From Hippopus hippopus (Eukaryota; Mollusca; Bivalvia; Cardiida; Cardiidae), in contig OX328105.1 of NCBI GenBank assembly GCA_946811185.2, positions 41,404,845-41,468,844 on the forward strand: a stretch of DNA of 64,000 nucleotides, written 5' to 3'. Of the stretch, positions 21,150 through 33,479 are shown piece after piece. Made by a program: the position numbers and the translations under genes. The notes below the pieces were generated by a model. That model was not told where the DNA came from, did not search any database, and was given only the letters and a program-made list of their open reading frames with translations. Each line of letters begins with the position of its first letter. Within the stretch, counting starts at the first letter, position 1.

Positions 21150-22150
21150 CTCCTCTGAAACTAGAAGGTGTAGAGCTTTGATATTTGGTATGTAGCATCT
21201 CCTAGTGGACCTCTATCAAGTTTGTTCATATGATGCCCCTGGGGTCAAAACTGGCCCCGCCCCGGGGGTCACAAGTTCGAACATAGGAACAAAGAAGGAA
21301 AACTTTAAAATTCTTCTACTATGAAACTAGAAGGCATAGAGCTTTGATATTTGGTATTTAGCATCTCCTAGTGGACCTCTACCAAGTTTGTTCATATGAT
21401 GCCCCTGGGGTCAAAATTGCCCCGCCCTGGGGGTCACAAGTTCGAACATAGGAACAAAGAAGGAAAACTTTAAAATTCTTCTACTCTGAAACTGGAAGGC
21501 GTAGAGCTTTGATATTTGGTATGTAGCATCTCCTAGTGGACCTCTTCCAAATTTGTTCATATGATGCCCCGGGGGTCACAAGTTCGAACATAGGAACAAA
21601 GAAGGAAAACTTTAAAATTCTTCTTTGAAACTAGAAGGCGCAGAGCTTTGATATTCGGTATGTAGCATCTCCTAGTGGGCCTTTACCAAGTTTGTTCATA
21701 TGATGACCCCTGGGGTCAAAACTGGCCCCGCCCCGGGGGTAACAAGTTTAAACATAGGAACAAAGAAGGAAAACTTTAAAATTCTTCTTCTCTGAAATTG
21801 GAAGGAGTAGAGCTTTGATATTTTGTATGTAGCATCTCTTAGTGGACCTCTACCAAGTTTATTCATATGATGGCCCTGGGGTCAAAACTGGCCCCGCCCC
21901 GGGGGTCACAAGTTCGAACATAGGAACAAAGAAGGAAAACTTTAAAATTCTTCTTCAGTGAAACTGGAAGGCTTGGAGCTTTGATATTTGGTATGTAGCA
22001 TCTCCTAGTGGGCCTCTACCAAGTTGTTCATATGATGGCCCTGGGTTCAAAACTGGCCCCACCCCGGGGGACACAAGTTTGAACATGGGAACAAAAAAGG
22101 AAAACTTTAAAATTATTCTTCTCTAAAACTGGGAGGCGTAGAATTTCGAT
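21150..22150 (+). repeat. HINE minisatellite A, ~166-bp units
   Basis: About six units of GAAACTAGAAGGCGTAGAGC, TTTGATATTTGGTATGTAGC, ATCTCCTAGTGGACCTC, the GGGGTCAAAACTGGCCCCGC box and AACATAGGAACAAAGAAGG. Spacing is near 166 bp, with one shortened unit (about 139 bp) at 21467-21606. Related in its GGCCCCGCCCCGGGGGTCAC box to the array at 58 kb. Confidence 0.9.
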
Positions 22151-22336
22151 ATTTGTTATATAGTAATCCTGTTCTAAGTTTGTTAGCCCACCTGACCACA
22201 ACATGTTCAGTGAGTTCAAAATTGGGTCACCTGGGGTCATAAACTAGGTCACAAGATCAAATTAAAGAAATACATTGTGGGCACTCTAGAGGCCACATTT
22301 ATGGCTCAAATGACCTGAAATTTAGTCAGACTATTC

Positions 22337-25060
22337 CAGGGGTAAAAGTTTTCCGTATTGTGACGGAATTCCGTATTTTCAGGGGCCGACCAGGTCATTT
22401 TTCCAAATCGTTTAAATCTGAGGAGAAATTTTTTTTTTTTGCAGGGGGGGGGGTACCCCTTTATCTCGTATCTATTGCAAGTCAATAGATTTCCAGATGC
22501 CGTATCAATAAAATTTATTGCCCCACTGCATTTGCTTTGTCCGGGGCTGATCTCGGTCATTAATGTCTCCCGTCAAACGCACTCGCCCTAAAAACAATGA
22601 AATTCAAAGAATTTTGTAATTTCGGGGATAATTTGCACCGAAATGTTTACAGTCACTCACTCTTGCTTAGGGTTTCCCGATTCTAGATATAGATGCTGAA
22701 CCGGAACGTTCTAAGGTTATCGTATGATGTTATATTGTTCGTGTCCAAAATGTTGCGGCTGTGTTTTGATCGGTTTGCCGACTTTAACATTTTTGCCGCT
22801 AGGATTGTAAAACAAAATAAAGCATTAACAAAGCCCTTCGTTTTAGGGGACAAATATTGGCTGCAATTTGATTATTTGCTAGCGAAAGATGGCTCGGTTT
22901 GAATTATCTTTGTTCTTTTCAATAACAAATGGATGTCAGAGCTGGGGACCGGCAACTATCTTCCGAAGTTGACAGTACGTGCTACTCAAATGCCGAAGCG
23001 ACCGAAAAACGGGGAAAACTTTCATTCATACACTATAGTCCGATTTGTAGTGGTGGGCCAATGATTGACTATAGTCGAAAGTCAGTTGGTTTTGGCTTCT
23101 GATTGCGATTAGCTCTTGAGAAATCCCGGAATCGATTGCAGTCGGTACCGAAGCTCGCTCGGTCGTCAAACGTGAATACTGGTTTGTAGCGCTTGGTTTT
23201 GTTACTGATATTAATAACACTCTAGGATTCAATATAGTGATAACAAACACGAAAATTGGCCGGAAAAATGAGAAAGAAATTTTTGTCCATGGATGTCTTG
23301 TCAAAACTTGACAACTCGGCAAGTTTCTTATTTGATCCCTGAGACCGTGTTTTGACGCTTGGAAATTTGAAATGACATGTCTTTGACGCTGAAAAATATT
23401 TGCTTAATTGTCAATCTGACGCATGAAATTATCGTCAAGAGCTTCATATAACCTAGCTTTTGCGCATCCGGCAGAAATATGGGCTAATCATGATCAGTAT
23501 AAAATGTGAAGGACACGCGCGTGATCTAATGAAGCTGGGGAGTCATTTACGAGAACGTAATAACGGTGTTAATCCTCTGATCTAGTGTAAAGTGACAGAT
23601 TTTAAAGTTACCTGCTATTCAAAATGACTAACTGATGTCAAATCATGTGGTAATACTTCTCCAGAAATTAATTGACACGAAGAATTGATTGCCAAAAAAA
23701 ACGTGAAAACCCATGACACTACCATGATCAGCGTGGCATCGTCCGATCAGAAGGACTTCAAACTATCTTCTCATCTTTAATAATGAATTTAAACTGTGAA
23801 TTTACACAAATCTCTGAATAAAACAATAAGTGGAATCTAAAATTCTGTCATGAGTGAAAAAATTGTTGTTTTATGAAATGAAAATATAGATCTAAAGCGG
23901 AGGGGGGGGGGTCGTCTGCAGATGCTTGAAATATGTCTGAATTCTTTTTAGCTGGTTTGGAAATTAAAATTTAAAGATCAAAATAAATGATATTAAATAA
24001 AGTAAAAAAAAAATTAAAGTACAAAACACCACATCTTTATAAACTTAATATCATGTAGACAAATTGTCGAAGTATTTAAAGCAAAAAGGCATTCTCAGTT
24101 CAATGGAGAAACCGATTGTACAACCAGTAGCTAGTTGGTTTGCTCTTCCAGTTACAAAGTGATAATCATTTTTGCATTTAAACTGATTTCCCCACACTGC
24201 CGATTTGATAGATTTTTTACAGGAATTGGACCAGTTCCATGGTATATCACTTACCTGCTTGTTTTAGCAAACATTAGAACTGATTTTGCCAAAAATGTTT
24301 GCACATTTTAGGAAAGGTTCTTAAAGTGTTTGAAGAGGTTTTAATAGTGAACATGTAGATCTATCTATAAAATCTTGTTTGCGCATGTCGCATGAAAACA
24401 GTCTATCTTTTGATAGGCTGTCATTAAAACTTGATATTTTAATGAAATTAATATGTAGTTTAGATCTGAACCCATATCCTTGTTTGTGTACCCCAAACTC
24501 CAGTTACCAAAGGGTACAAAAACCTCAAGCTAGAAAATGCACAGCACACTCTGTCACATTCTCCCTGATAAATTAGCTATTCTTAAAGAGAGTGTTGTTT
24601 TCCTATTTGACAGATTTGATTTTATTCTTTTGACAGAAATTTAGCACTGTGATTGCATTTTAATGAATCAAATATTAAATACTAGATATGTCCTTTTCTC
24701 ATACTTGTACTTTCAAATACAAAACTGATGTAGGGCTAATCTGATTAGGTCCTGTGTACAAAATGGAGATAAAAGAGGACAAAAATAACATGGGTGCTAA
24801 AAACTTTGAGATTTTCTTAGGTTTTAGCATATCATATCTTTCATTCGTTTCAAGATTTTTTCAACTTTAAAATGCTAAAACTGGATCTCATTAGAGGAAT
24901 TTAATGCTTATAAAATAGCTAAATCTCAGGAGCTTCCGGGGGCCTCTGGCCCCCTGGACCCCTGGCCAGGGCGTTGCCCTGGACCCACCGGGGGCCCTAG
25001 CGGCCCCCAGTCCCCCAGCTCAATTTTTAGTATTTTCAGATTTTTTAACTTTTACCCCTG
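22337..25060. mobile_element. Non-autonomous TIR transposon CAGGGGTAAAAGTT, 2.7 kb, nested in the HINE
   Basis: Terminal inverted repeats of 14 bp (CAGGGGTAAAAGTT ... AACTTTTACCCCTG). A 6-bp duplication CTATTC lies at 22331-22336 and 25061-25066. Removing it restores a minisatellite B unit without a gap. The interior has no ORF above about 100 codons; it is mostly AT-rich, with a (GGGGGGGG)-bearing stretch near 23908 and a GC-rich inverted block at 24928-25019. CAGGG ends suggest hAT, but hAT makes 8-bp duplications, so the superfamily is open. Confidence 0.82.
24928..25019. repeat. GC-rich folded block inside the CAGGGG element
   Basis: A stretch of C/G runs in an AT-rich setting. Several overlapping inverted repeats: GGGGGCCTCTGGCCCCC, CCAGGGCGTTGCCCTGG and GGGGGCCCTAGCGGCCCCC. 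It is next to the right TIR, so it may be a subterminal structure of the element. Confidence 0.75.
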
Positions 25061-25079
25061 CTATTCATCTTGCTAAAAT

Positions 25080-27540
25080 GTCGGATGAGTTTGAAATTGG
25101 GTCACCTGGGATCATAAAATAGGTCACTAGGTCAAATTAAACAAATACCTTGTGGGGACTTTAGAGGCCACATTTCTTGCTCAATTGACCTGAAAATTGG
25201 TCAAAGTATTTGTCTTGATAAAATCTCACATGAGTCTGAATTGGGGTCAAATGGGGTCATAAGCTAGGTCACTAGGTCAAATTAAGAAATACCATGTGGG
25301 CACTCTAGAGGCCACATTTTTTGCTCAATTGACTTTAAAATTGGTAAGAATGTTTCTCTTGATGAAATCTAAGATGAGTTTGAATTGGCTCACCTGGTGT
25401 TATAATCTAGGTCACTAGGTCAAATTAAAGAAATACCTTTGGGCACTCTAGAGGCCACATTTATTGCTCAATTGACTTGAAAATTGGTCAGAATATTTCT
25501 CTTGATGAAATCTTAAGATGAATGCAAAATTGGGTCACCTGGGGTCATAATCTAGGTCACTAGGTCAAATTAAAGAAGTACCTTTGGGGCACTCTAGAGG
25601 CCACATTTCTTGCTCAGTTGACTTGAAAATTGGTCACAATGTTTGTCTTGATAAAATATTGAATGAGTTTGAAATTGGGTCACCTGGGGTCACAATCTAG
25701 GTCACTAGGTCAAATTAAAGAAGTACCTTTGGGGCACTCTAGAGGCCACATTTCTTGCTCAATTGACTTGAAAATTGGTCAGAATGTTTGTCTTAATAAA
25801 ATATTGAATGAGTTTGAAATTGGGTCACCTGGAGTCATAATCTAGGTCACTATGTCAAATTAAAGCAATACCTTGTGGGCACTCTAGAGGCCACATTTAT
25901 TGGTCAATTGATTTGAAAGTTGGTCACAATGTTTGTCTTGATAAAATCTAAGATGAGTTCAAAATTGAGTCACCTGGGGTCATAATCTAGGTCACTAAGT
26001 CAAATTAAAGAAATATCTTGTGGACACTCTAGAGGCCACATTTCTTGCTCAATTGACTTCAAAATTGGTCAGAATGTTTGTCTTGATGAAATATCGGATG
26101 AGTTTGAAATTGGGTCACCTGGGGTCATAAACTAGGTCACCAGGTCAAATTAAAGATATACCTTGTGGGCACTCTAGAGGCCACATTTATTGCTCAATTG
26201 ACTTGAAAATTGGTCAGAATGTTTCTCTTGATGAAATCTTAAGATGAATGCAAAATTGGGTCACCTGGGGTCATAATCTAGGTCACTAGGTCAAATTAAA
26301 GAAGTACCTTTGGGGCACTCTAGAGGCCACATTTCTTGCTCAATTGACTCGAATATTGGTCAGAATGTTTGTCTTAATAAAATATTGAATGAGTTTGAAA
26401 TTGGGTCACCTGGGGTCATAAACTAGGTCACTAGGTCAAATTAAAGAAATACCTTGTGGGCACTCTAGAGGCCACATTTATTGGTCAATTGATTTGAAAG
26501 TTGGTCAGTGTTTGTCTTGATAAAATCTAAGATGAGTTCAAAATTGAGTCACCTGGGCTCATAATTTAGGTCACTAAGTCAAATTAAAGAAATATCTTGT
26601 GGACACTCTAGAGGCCACATTTCTTGCTCAATTGACTTCAAAATTGGTCAGAATGTTTGTCTTGATGAAATATCGGATGAGTTTGAAATTGGGTCACCTG
26701 GGGTCATAAACTAGGTCACCAGGTCAAATTAAAGAAATACCTTGTGGGCACTCTAGAGGCCACATTTATTGCTCAATTGACTTGAAAATTGGTCAGAATG
26801 TTTCTCTTGATGAAATCTTAAGATGAGTGTAAAATTGGGTCACCTGGGGTCATAATCTAGGTCACTAGGTCAAATTAAAGAAGTACCTTTGGGGCACTCT
26901 AGAGGCCACATTTCTTGCTCAGTTGACTTGAAAATTGGTCAGAATGTTTGTCTTAATAAAATATTGAATGAGTTTGAAATTGGGTCACCTGGGGTCATAA
27001 ACTAGGTCACTAGGTCAAATTAAAGAAATACCTTGTGGGCACTCTAGAGGCCACATTCCTTGCTCAGTTGACTTGAAAATTGGTCACAATGTTTGTCTTG
27101 ATAAAATCTAAGATGAGTTCAAAATTGAGTCACCTGGGGTCATAATCTAGGTCACTAAGTCAAATTAAAGAAATATCTTGTGGACACTCTAGAGGCCACA
27201 TTTCTTGCTCAAGTGACTTCAAAATTGGTCAGAATGTTTGTCTTGATGAAATATCAGATGAGTTTGAAATTGGATCACCTGGGGTCATAAACTAGGTCAC
27301 TAGGTCAAATTAAGAAATACCTTGTGGGCACTCTAGAGGCCACATTTATTGCTCAATGTACTTGAAAACTGTTCAGAATGATTGTCTTGACAAATTTTTT
27401 GATGAATTCAAAATTGGGTGACCTTTGGTGATAAAGTAGGTCACTAGGTCAACTTAAGAAAATTCCTTGTGGACACGCTAGAGGCCACATTTTTAGTTCA
27501 GGTGACTTGACAAATGGTCAGAAATGGAATTATTCACATG
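25080..27540 (+). repeat. HINE minisatellite B, ~145-bp units with a 4-mer higher-order repeat
   Basis: About 17 units of GGGTCACCTGGGGTCATAA, CTAGGTCACTAGGTCAAATT, GGGCACTCTAGAGGCCACA, TTGACTTGAAAATTGGTCAG and CTTGATGAAAT. The variant unit AGATGAGTTCAAAATTGAG recurs at 25951, 26530 and 27111, i.e. every 579-581 bp (four units). One more unit lies left of the nested transposon (22190-22336). Confidence 0.92.
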
Positions 27541-27628
27541 GAGTAAAATTTCGCCTATTGACTCAGGTGAGCGATCCAGGGCCATTATGGCCCTCTTGTT
27601 TATTCAACTGATTTCTTCCTCAGGGTCA

Positions 27629-27842
27629 CCAACCCTTTACCACAACACTATCCCAAGTTTTAACAACCCCAAGGAAAAGGACTTTTGAAAACATGGGAAA
27701 AGGAGGACATTTCGGGCCTTTTCCCACTATGCTTTCTGTCCTTTCACAGACAAATTCCATAATATGTGCAACATTTAATCTATTGTCTGCAAGTCCTTTC
27801 AGTTTAGACAAGTGTAAAATTTTGTCGTCTGATAAGGAGTGA
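27629..27842 (+). mobile_element. TTAA-hairpin element, shortened palindrome
   Basis: CCAACCCTTTACCACAACAC to TCTGATAAGGAGTGAA. Arms lack the AGAAAATGCTGG part. Confidence 0.82.
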
Positions 27843-27866
27843 AGATTGGGATTGTTTGGTAGAAGG

Positions 27867-28095
27867 TTAACCCTTTACCACACAATGATGACTTTTAACG
27901 CCCCTGAAAGAGAAAACTTTTGAAAACATTGTGGGAAAAGGAGAAAATGCTGGTTACCAGCATTTTCTCCTTTTCCCACAATGTTTTCTACTCTATCAAA
28001 GAAAAATCATTTCATATGAGCCACATTGAAATTGTCATCTGCAAATGCTTTCTATTCGGACAGGTCTAAAATTTTGTCGTGCAGTAAAGGGTTAT
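27867..28095 (+). mobile_element. TTAA-hairpin element, full length, perfect palindrome
   Basis: 229 bp. Starts at a TTAA that also ends a fragment (27843-27866, GGGATTGTTTGGTAGAAGG). Right end GCAGTAAAGGGTTAT. Confidence 0.92.
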
Positions 28096-28147
28096 ACTGC
28101 AAAATCGGAAACAAATTTGGCTTCATGTTGCCAATATGAGGTTTCTG

Positions 28148-28381
28148 TTAACCATATACCACACAATTCAGATTTTTAATGACCCCAAAGGAAAACGGGA
28201 AAAGGGTTTTTGAAAACATTGCTGGAAAAGGAGAAATGGTTACCAGCATTTTTCTTCTTTTCCTAGAATGTTTTCTACCCTTTCAAGACAGAAGTTGTCT
28301 TTTGAGCTACAGTTAATATGTCGTATGCAGATGCTGTCAATTTTGAAGAGTCCAAATTTTTGTCGTTTGGTAAAGAGTTAA
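28148..28381 (+). mobile_element. TTAA-hairpin element, full length
   Basis: 234 bp with both TTAA. Small insertions in the left arm (AAAACGGGAAAAGGG). Confidence 0.9.
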
Positions 28382-28448
28382 CTCATTACTGTCTGAAACC
28401 AATTTGCAATAGACAAATCTGTAAATTTCCTGATAGAACTTGACTCAA

Positions 28449-28668
28449 CTTTTTTTACCACAGGACAAAATTTTAGACTGGTCTAATTTGAAAGCATAAG
28501 CAGACGATACATGTGACTCAAAAATGTGAAATTTGCCTATAGAATGGTAGAAAATGTGGGGAAAGGAGAAAATGCTGGTTACCTTACCAGCATTTTCTGC
28601 TTTTCTCCTCAATGTTTTCAAAAGCCTTATTCCTTAGGGTCATTAAAACTGGGCATTGTAAAGTTCAG
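28449..28668 (-). mobile_element. TTAA-hairpin element
   Basis: TTTTACCACAGGACAAAATT to GGGCATTGTAAAGTTCA. The palindrome centre carries a 5-base duplication (GGTTACCTTACC). Confidence 0.83.
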
Positions 28669-29477
28669 GGTCAGTACATATGAAAACAATAAGCAAAAAA
28701 GGATAATTTGACTTTTATGAAAAATTTCTACCGCAATATTTTCAATAGCAGTTTTATGTAAGACACAAAACGATGTCTGCAAATGGTATGTGTAATTAAT
28801 AAAGGTAAAGTTATTTGTCATAAAACCGAGTTGGAAAAACAAGGGGTATATGTTGTAGTAGCTTTCCTGGCGCTTGTATTTACTTTTAACCACACAATAA
28901 ATTTGATATCACATTACACCCAAGGTTGAGGGAAATGTCGAAATTTTCTTACATGGCGAGAAGCAAATAAAAGCAGCAGGAAAGTTATTACAACATAATA
29001 TTACTTGTGTCATATAATTGTACCCACAGCTTTTAGCGAAATATTTCAATTGTTGACAATTTTATCTGAAAATGGTACAGAAAAATAAAACAAATACTGG
29101 TTTAGAGGATAGTACCGGTATTTGTGTGAATGGCGGATGAATATTATAGGGTAACGTTTTGACCACTCAGATCCCAGACCAAAAGTTTTTGAAGGTATTC
29201 TGCATGTAGATACGTCATCATACCATATTCACAATCGTATTTGACACTGTGTAGATATAGTTTTTTTTTTGTCATGTGTGATTGTGAAAAAAAAAATATT
29301 GTTGAGGTAGTATGACCCTTTATTAATTCATAACCATGATCCTTTGATAAGACTGCAGCTCAGATTCAAGCATCCAATGATCCATGATATATATGCAGGT
29401 CATTGAATGCATGCATCGGCACAGAAAGATAAATGTCTACCGCAGGATAATGATGGATTGATTTACCTTACCTACCG
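28669..29477. other. Unassigned intron sequence
   Basis: AT-rich SIK3 intron. There may be a very old hairpin piece at 28710-28760; otherwise nothing is recognisable. Confidence 0.55.
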
Positions 29478-29600
29478 TTGCCATGGTCTTGTGGTTAAGA
29501 CATTTGCCTACTGAGCTGGTGATAAACATTTGAATCCTTGTTGCAGAGGAGTATCATTCTGATGTGGCTAGTATATGAGTTGCGAAGAAGTTAAATAATG
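29478..29600 (+). mobile_element. tRNA-like SINE head
   Basis: GCCATGGTCTTGTGGTTAAG (box A-like) and ACATTTGAATCCTTG (box B-like) about 40 bases apart. Family unclear; it lies 130 bases upstream of a SIK3 exon. Similar weak heads: 15770-15860, 46370-46440, 47015-47100. Confidence 0.5.
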
Positions 29601-29683
29601 GTTACCAAAATGCTTAGGCATAAAACAAGTGTGATCTTAAATAATTAAATACTTTACAGGAGTTGGGTTGTCTCACCACTTAG

Positions 29684-29979
<296 letters not shown>

Positions 29980-29985
<6 letters not shown>

Positions 29986-30192
29986 CTCTCTGTACTGTAG
30001 AAGACGCCAGAAGCTTTTGTGGACAGAATAGATCAAGATCAGACTGCACAGAACATGCAGTTTGATCTCTGATCTACTCTGTCCACTTCATTATTTTAGA
30101 TGAAGGCCAAACTGTCTCTTCATCTTCCAGTGGAACCATATTTATAGCCTTTGAAAAAGTTAAATTTATATACTTGGTAGTGTAAGAGTTAA
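29980..30192. mobile_element. Family-2 element
   Basis: 213 bp, TTAACTCTCTCTGTACTG to GTGTAAGAGTTAA. Core AGATCAAGATCAGACTGCAC / ATGCAGTTTGATCTCTGATC. Confidence 0.75.
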
Positions 30193-30194
30193 AG

Positions 30195-30316
30195 GATGGT
30201 TTCTGTCTGCAAAATAAAAGAAAACATGGGAAGAGGAGAAAATGCTGGTTTTCAGAGTTTTCTCCTTTTCCCACAATGTTTTTAAAAGCATTCTTCTTCA
30301 GGGGGTAAAGTGTTAA
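30195..30316 (-). mobile_element. TTAA-hairpin element, truncated
   Basis: Palindrome (GCTGGTTTTCAGAG centre) and A end shortened to CTTCTTCAGGGGGTAAAG. Confidence 0.7.
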
Positions 30317-30491
30317 AGGGCCAGTTAAACCTAACACACATCTCAGTTTAGAGAAAAGACCAAAAGTAAATGGAGCTTCAGAGGAGCTTATGTCCAGAAT
30401 GTCTTGATGGAATGGACAGTATCAATCAAGATTGGACAGTACAATCTTGATCTACACTGGCCGCAATGTCAACTTCAGTTGTGACAGGTGC

Positions 30492-30727
30492 TTAATCCTT
30501 TCCCAAACAATCCCAAATTTTAACGACTATGAGAAAGAACGATTTTGAAAACATTGTGGGAAAAGGAGAAAATGCTGGTAACCAGCCTTTTCCCACAATA
30601 TTTTCTTCCCTGTCAAATAAAAAAATCACCATTTGCACTATGTATAGCACTTTCTGCACACACAATGTGTTTGAAAGCTGTCTTCTTCAGGGTTGATAAA
30701 ACTGGGAATTGTATAGTAAAGGGTTAA
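30492..30727. mobile_element. TTAA-hairpin element, A/A chimera
   Basis: 236 bp with TTAA at both ends, but both outer halves are A type (TTTTAACGACTATGAG on the left; TCTTCTTCAGGGTTGATAAA on the right). The B end has been replaced. Confidence 0.75.
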
Positions 30728-30919
30728 GAGCATGCCCCCTCCTTAACAAGGACAAAGTTGTTAGAGAGGATGGTCAAACTGGAATTGGGCTGTCTGGTTG
30801 TTTGAACATGCAGTTTCGTGTTTGTGTTTCCTTCTACTCTTTTCAACTGATTTGGCTAAAATTTTAATGGAAGCCATCTTTGGAACTTGTACCGGTACAT
30901 CAGCTTTTTCATTATGATT

Positions 30920-31478
<559 letters not shown>

Positions 31479-31490
31479 TGACCTGGGTAA

Positions 31491-31625
31491 ACTGCAAAGT
31501 GTATGAACCTTTTAGTGCTGAACCCAGAGACATTTGCAGAGAGTGCAGATCAAGATCAGACTACACAGTATGTGCAGTCTGATCATGGATCTATACAGTC
31601 CGCTTCTTAGCTGACAAAATACAGC
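31491..31625. mobile_element. Family-2 element, core
   Basis: GCAGATCAAGATCAGACTAC ... GTGCAGTCTGATCATGGATC, flanked by TTTTAGTGCTGAACCC. Confidence 0.7.
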
Positions 31626-31737
31626 TTTGAAATTGGAATATCTGTATCTTTAGAACTGGGAATGTACATGTACAATGTACTTTTCATTTTTTAACCTCTA
31701 CAAGGGTAAAACAGCCATTTGTTTTTAGCAATTATTT

Positions 31738-31873
31738 GAATCCTTTACCAAAAAAATCCATGCAATAACAAACTGAAAGAAAATGGCCTCCATTTTCTTC
31801 TTTTCCCACAATGTTTTCAAATGACTTCTTCTATAGGGTTGTTACAACAAAGGATTGTTTTATAAAGGTTTAA
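31738..31873. mobile_element. TTAA-hairpin element, short A/A form
   Basis: AATCCTTTACCAAAAAAATC to GATTGTTTTATAAAGGTTTAA; only part of one palindrome arm remains. Confidence 0.68.
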
Positions 31874-32130
31874 ATCCTTTACCAAAGAAGAAAATTACAG
31901 ACTGATCCAAACTGAAAGCATTTGCAGATGACACACATGTGTCTCACATGATAGGGTTTGAGGGTAGAAAACATTGTGGGAAATCGAGAAAATGATGTTT
32001 ACCAGCATTTTCTTATTTTCAGACAATGTTTTCAACTCCTTTGAGGACAAATCTCATCATAGGAGTCAAGTTATACTTGTAGTGTGCAAATGCTTTCAAT
32101 TTTGACCAGGCTATAATTTTATTGTTTTGT
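31870..32130. mobile_element. TTAA-hairpin element, B/B form
   Basis: TTTAAATCCTTTACCAAAGA on the left and a second B half ending TTTTATTGTTTTGTAA on the right. Shares its boundary with the next copy. Confidence 0.7.
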
Positions 32131-32357
32131 AACTCTTTACCAAATGACAAAATTTCGACATGTCCAAAGTGAAAGTATTTGCAGATGACAAATTAAAGGT
32201 CGCTCAAATGACGAGAATAGTCCTTGTTAGGTTGGAAAACATTTGTGGAAAAAGGAGAAAATGCTGGTTACCAGCATTTTCTCCTTTTCCAACAATGTTT
32301 TCATGAGCCTTTTTCCTTAGGGTCGTTAAAAATCATGAATGTTTGGTAAGGGGTTAA
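32129..32357 (-). mobile_element. TTAA-hairpin element, full length
   Basis: 229 bp. Left end GTAACTCTTTACCAAATGAC, right TTAA 32354-32357, near-perfect palindrome. Confidence 0.9.
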
Positions 32358-33096
32358 AGAGTTAGTATTGCTCAAATGGTAGTAGTTTTGTTTGAAAGGG
32401 TGGGAAACTTTGTAGGGAAAAAGAGAAAAGGAGAAAATGCTGGCAGACTTCACGAAATACCGTCAGTCTGCCGGTCATGTCGGGTAAAACTGATAGCGGT
32501 CCGATAAATAAGCACCAGAATACAGGACTGACTGACCGACAAAATTTAGTCATACGCTTAACATGAAATTACATACCTTAAAAAGTAAACAAAAACAGTT
32601 TTCACATTTTAAAACCGAAAGTTCTTCGTGGAAAATTCCCAACTTTATAATCGCAGCATTTCGGATATACATAGGCAATATATCGGTTATCTAAACTAAT
32701 GTACATCGCGGAACAATCCGAATGACCACTTTTATTTTCCCGCTTCCGGGAATTATTCCATTCCGTGATTGGCTAACGTAAATCTGGGTTGCATATCGTT
32801 AAAATTGTATCCCTGCTAAGTATTTTGTATGCCCAATACAGAGAAATAGGCCAAAAACCATCTCGGAAAATTCTCTTTTTTTTTTTTGTTGTTTTATGTT
32901 GTCATATTTTCGGTCCGGTAAAATTTGGTTTGGTCTGGTAAAAATTTGAAGTTTACCAGACCCACTGTCCTGTGAAAAATTTGAGTATTTCGTGAAGTCT
33001 GTGCTGGGTACCATTTTCTCCTGTTTCTGACTATGTTTCTCAAAAGCAGTTTTTATCAGGATCATTTAAACACAGGATTGTATGGCAAAGGGGTTG
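32358..33096 (-). mobile_element. TTAA-hairpin element split by the CAGACTTCACG element
   Basis: B part 32358-32443, insertion at the dyad, then TACCATTTTCTCC... to GGATTGTATGGCAAAGGGGTT. Confidence 0.83.
32444..33001. mobile_element. TIR element CAGACTTCACG, 558 bp, 6-bp TSD
   Basis: 17-bp perfect inverted repeats CAGACTTCACGAAATAC at both ends. A TGCTGG duplication (32438-32443; 33002-33007) places it exactly in the centre of a hairpin-element palindrome (AATGCTGG|...). No ORF that looks like a transposase. Superfamily unassigned. Confidence 0.82.
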
Positions 33097-33112
33097 GAGG
33101 CATTTTGCATGA

Positions 33113-33283
<171 letters not shown>

Positions 33284-33479
33284 TGAGATTTCTTTCATTT
33301 TCTGCAGATCCCATTTATGATATCCAGTGTTCTGCCAAGGGTCATTTAGAGAGGAAACAATTATCCCATAGACTTTTAGAAATGAGGGGTATTTTCAAAA
33401 CAGCAGATAAAATTTACTCAAGACTCGTTTTCAAATAGATTTGATTGATTGACTCCATTTTCAACATTATTTCAATTAT

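Larger units (their letters stand above)
20897..27598 (+). mobile_element. HINE-like element, 6.7 kb, carrying two minisatellites and a nested transposon
   Basis: 5' end AGCTCACCTGAGCACAAAG with the hairpin CACCTGAGCAC/GTGCTCAAGGTG. 3' end CTCAGGTGAGCGATCCAGG, the hairpin GGGCCATTATGGCCC and CTCTTG. It is inserted in the TTTT of a hairpin element (ACAATGTTTT|...). Remnants of that host lie on both sides (20855-20896; 27601-27628). Contents: family head, array A (21150-22150), the start of array B, the nested CAGGGG element 22337-25060, and the rest of array B to 27540. It occupies much of the largest SIK3 intron. No coding capacity. Confidence 0.85.

Noticed and set aside
22693..23322. Possible exons in the CpG-containing part of the 22.3-25.1 kb element
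   Set aside because: Short ORFs without motifs or matched splice phases; the region is the interior of a non-autonomous transposon.
25080..27540. CRISPR-like array
   Set aside because: Units are contiguous 145-bp satellites without short repeat/unique spacer structure, in an animal genome.
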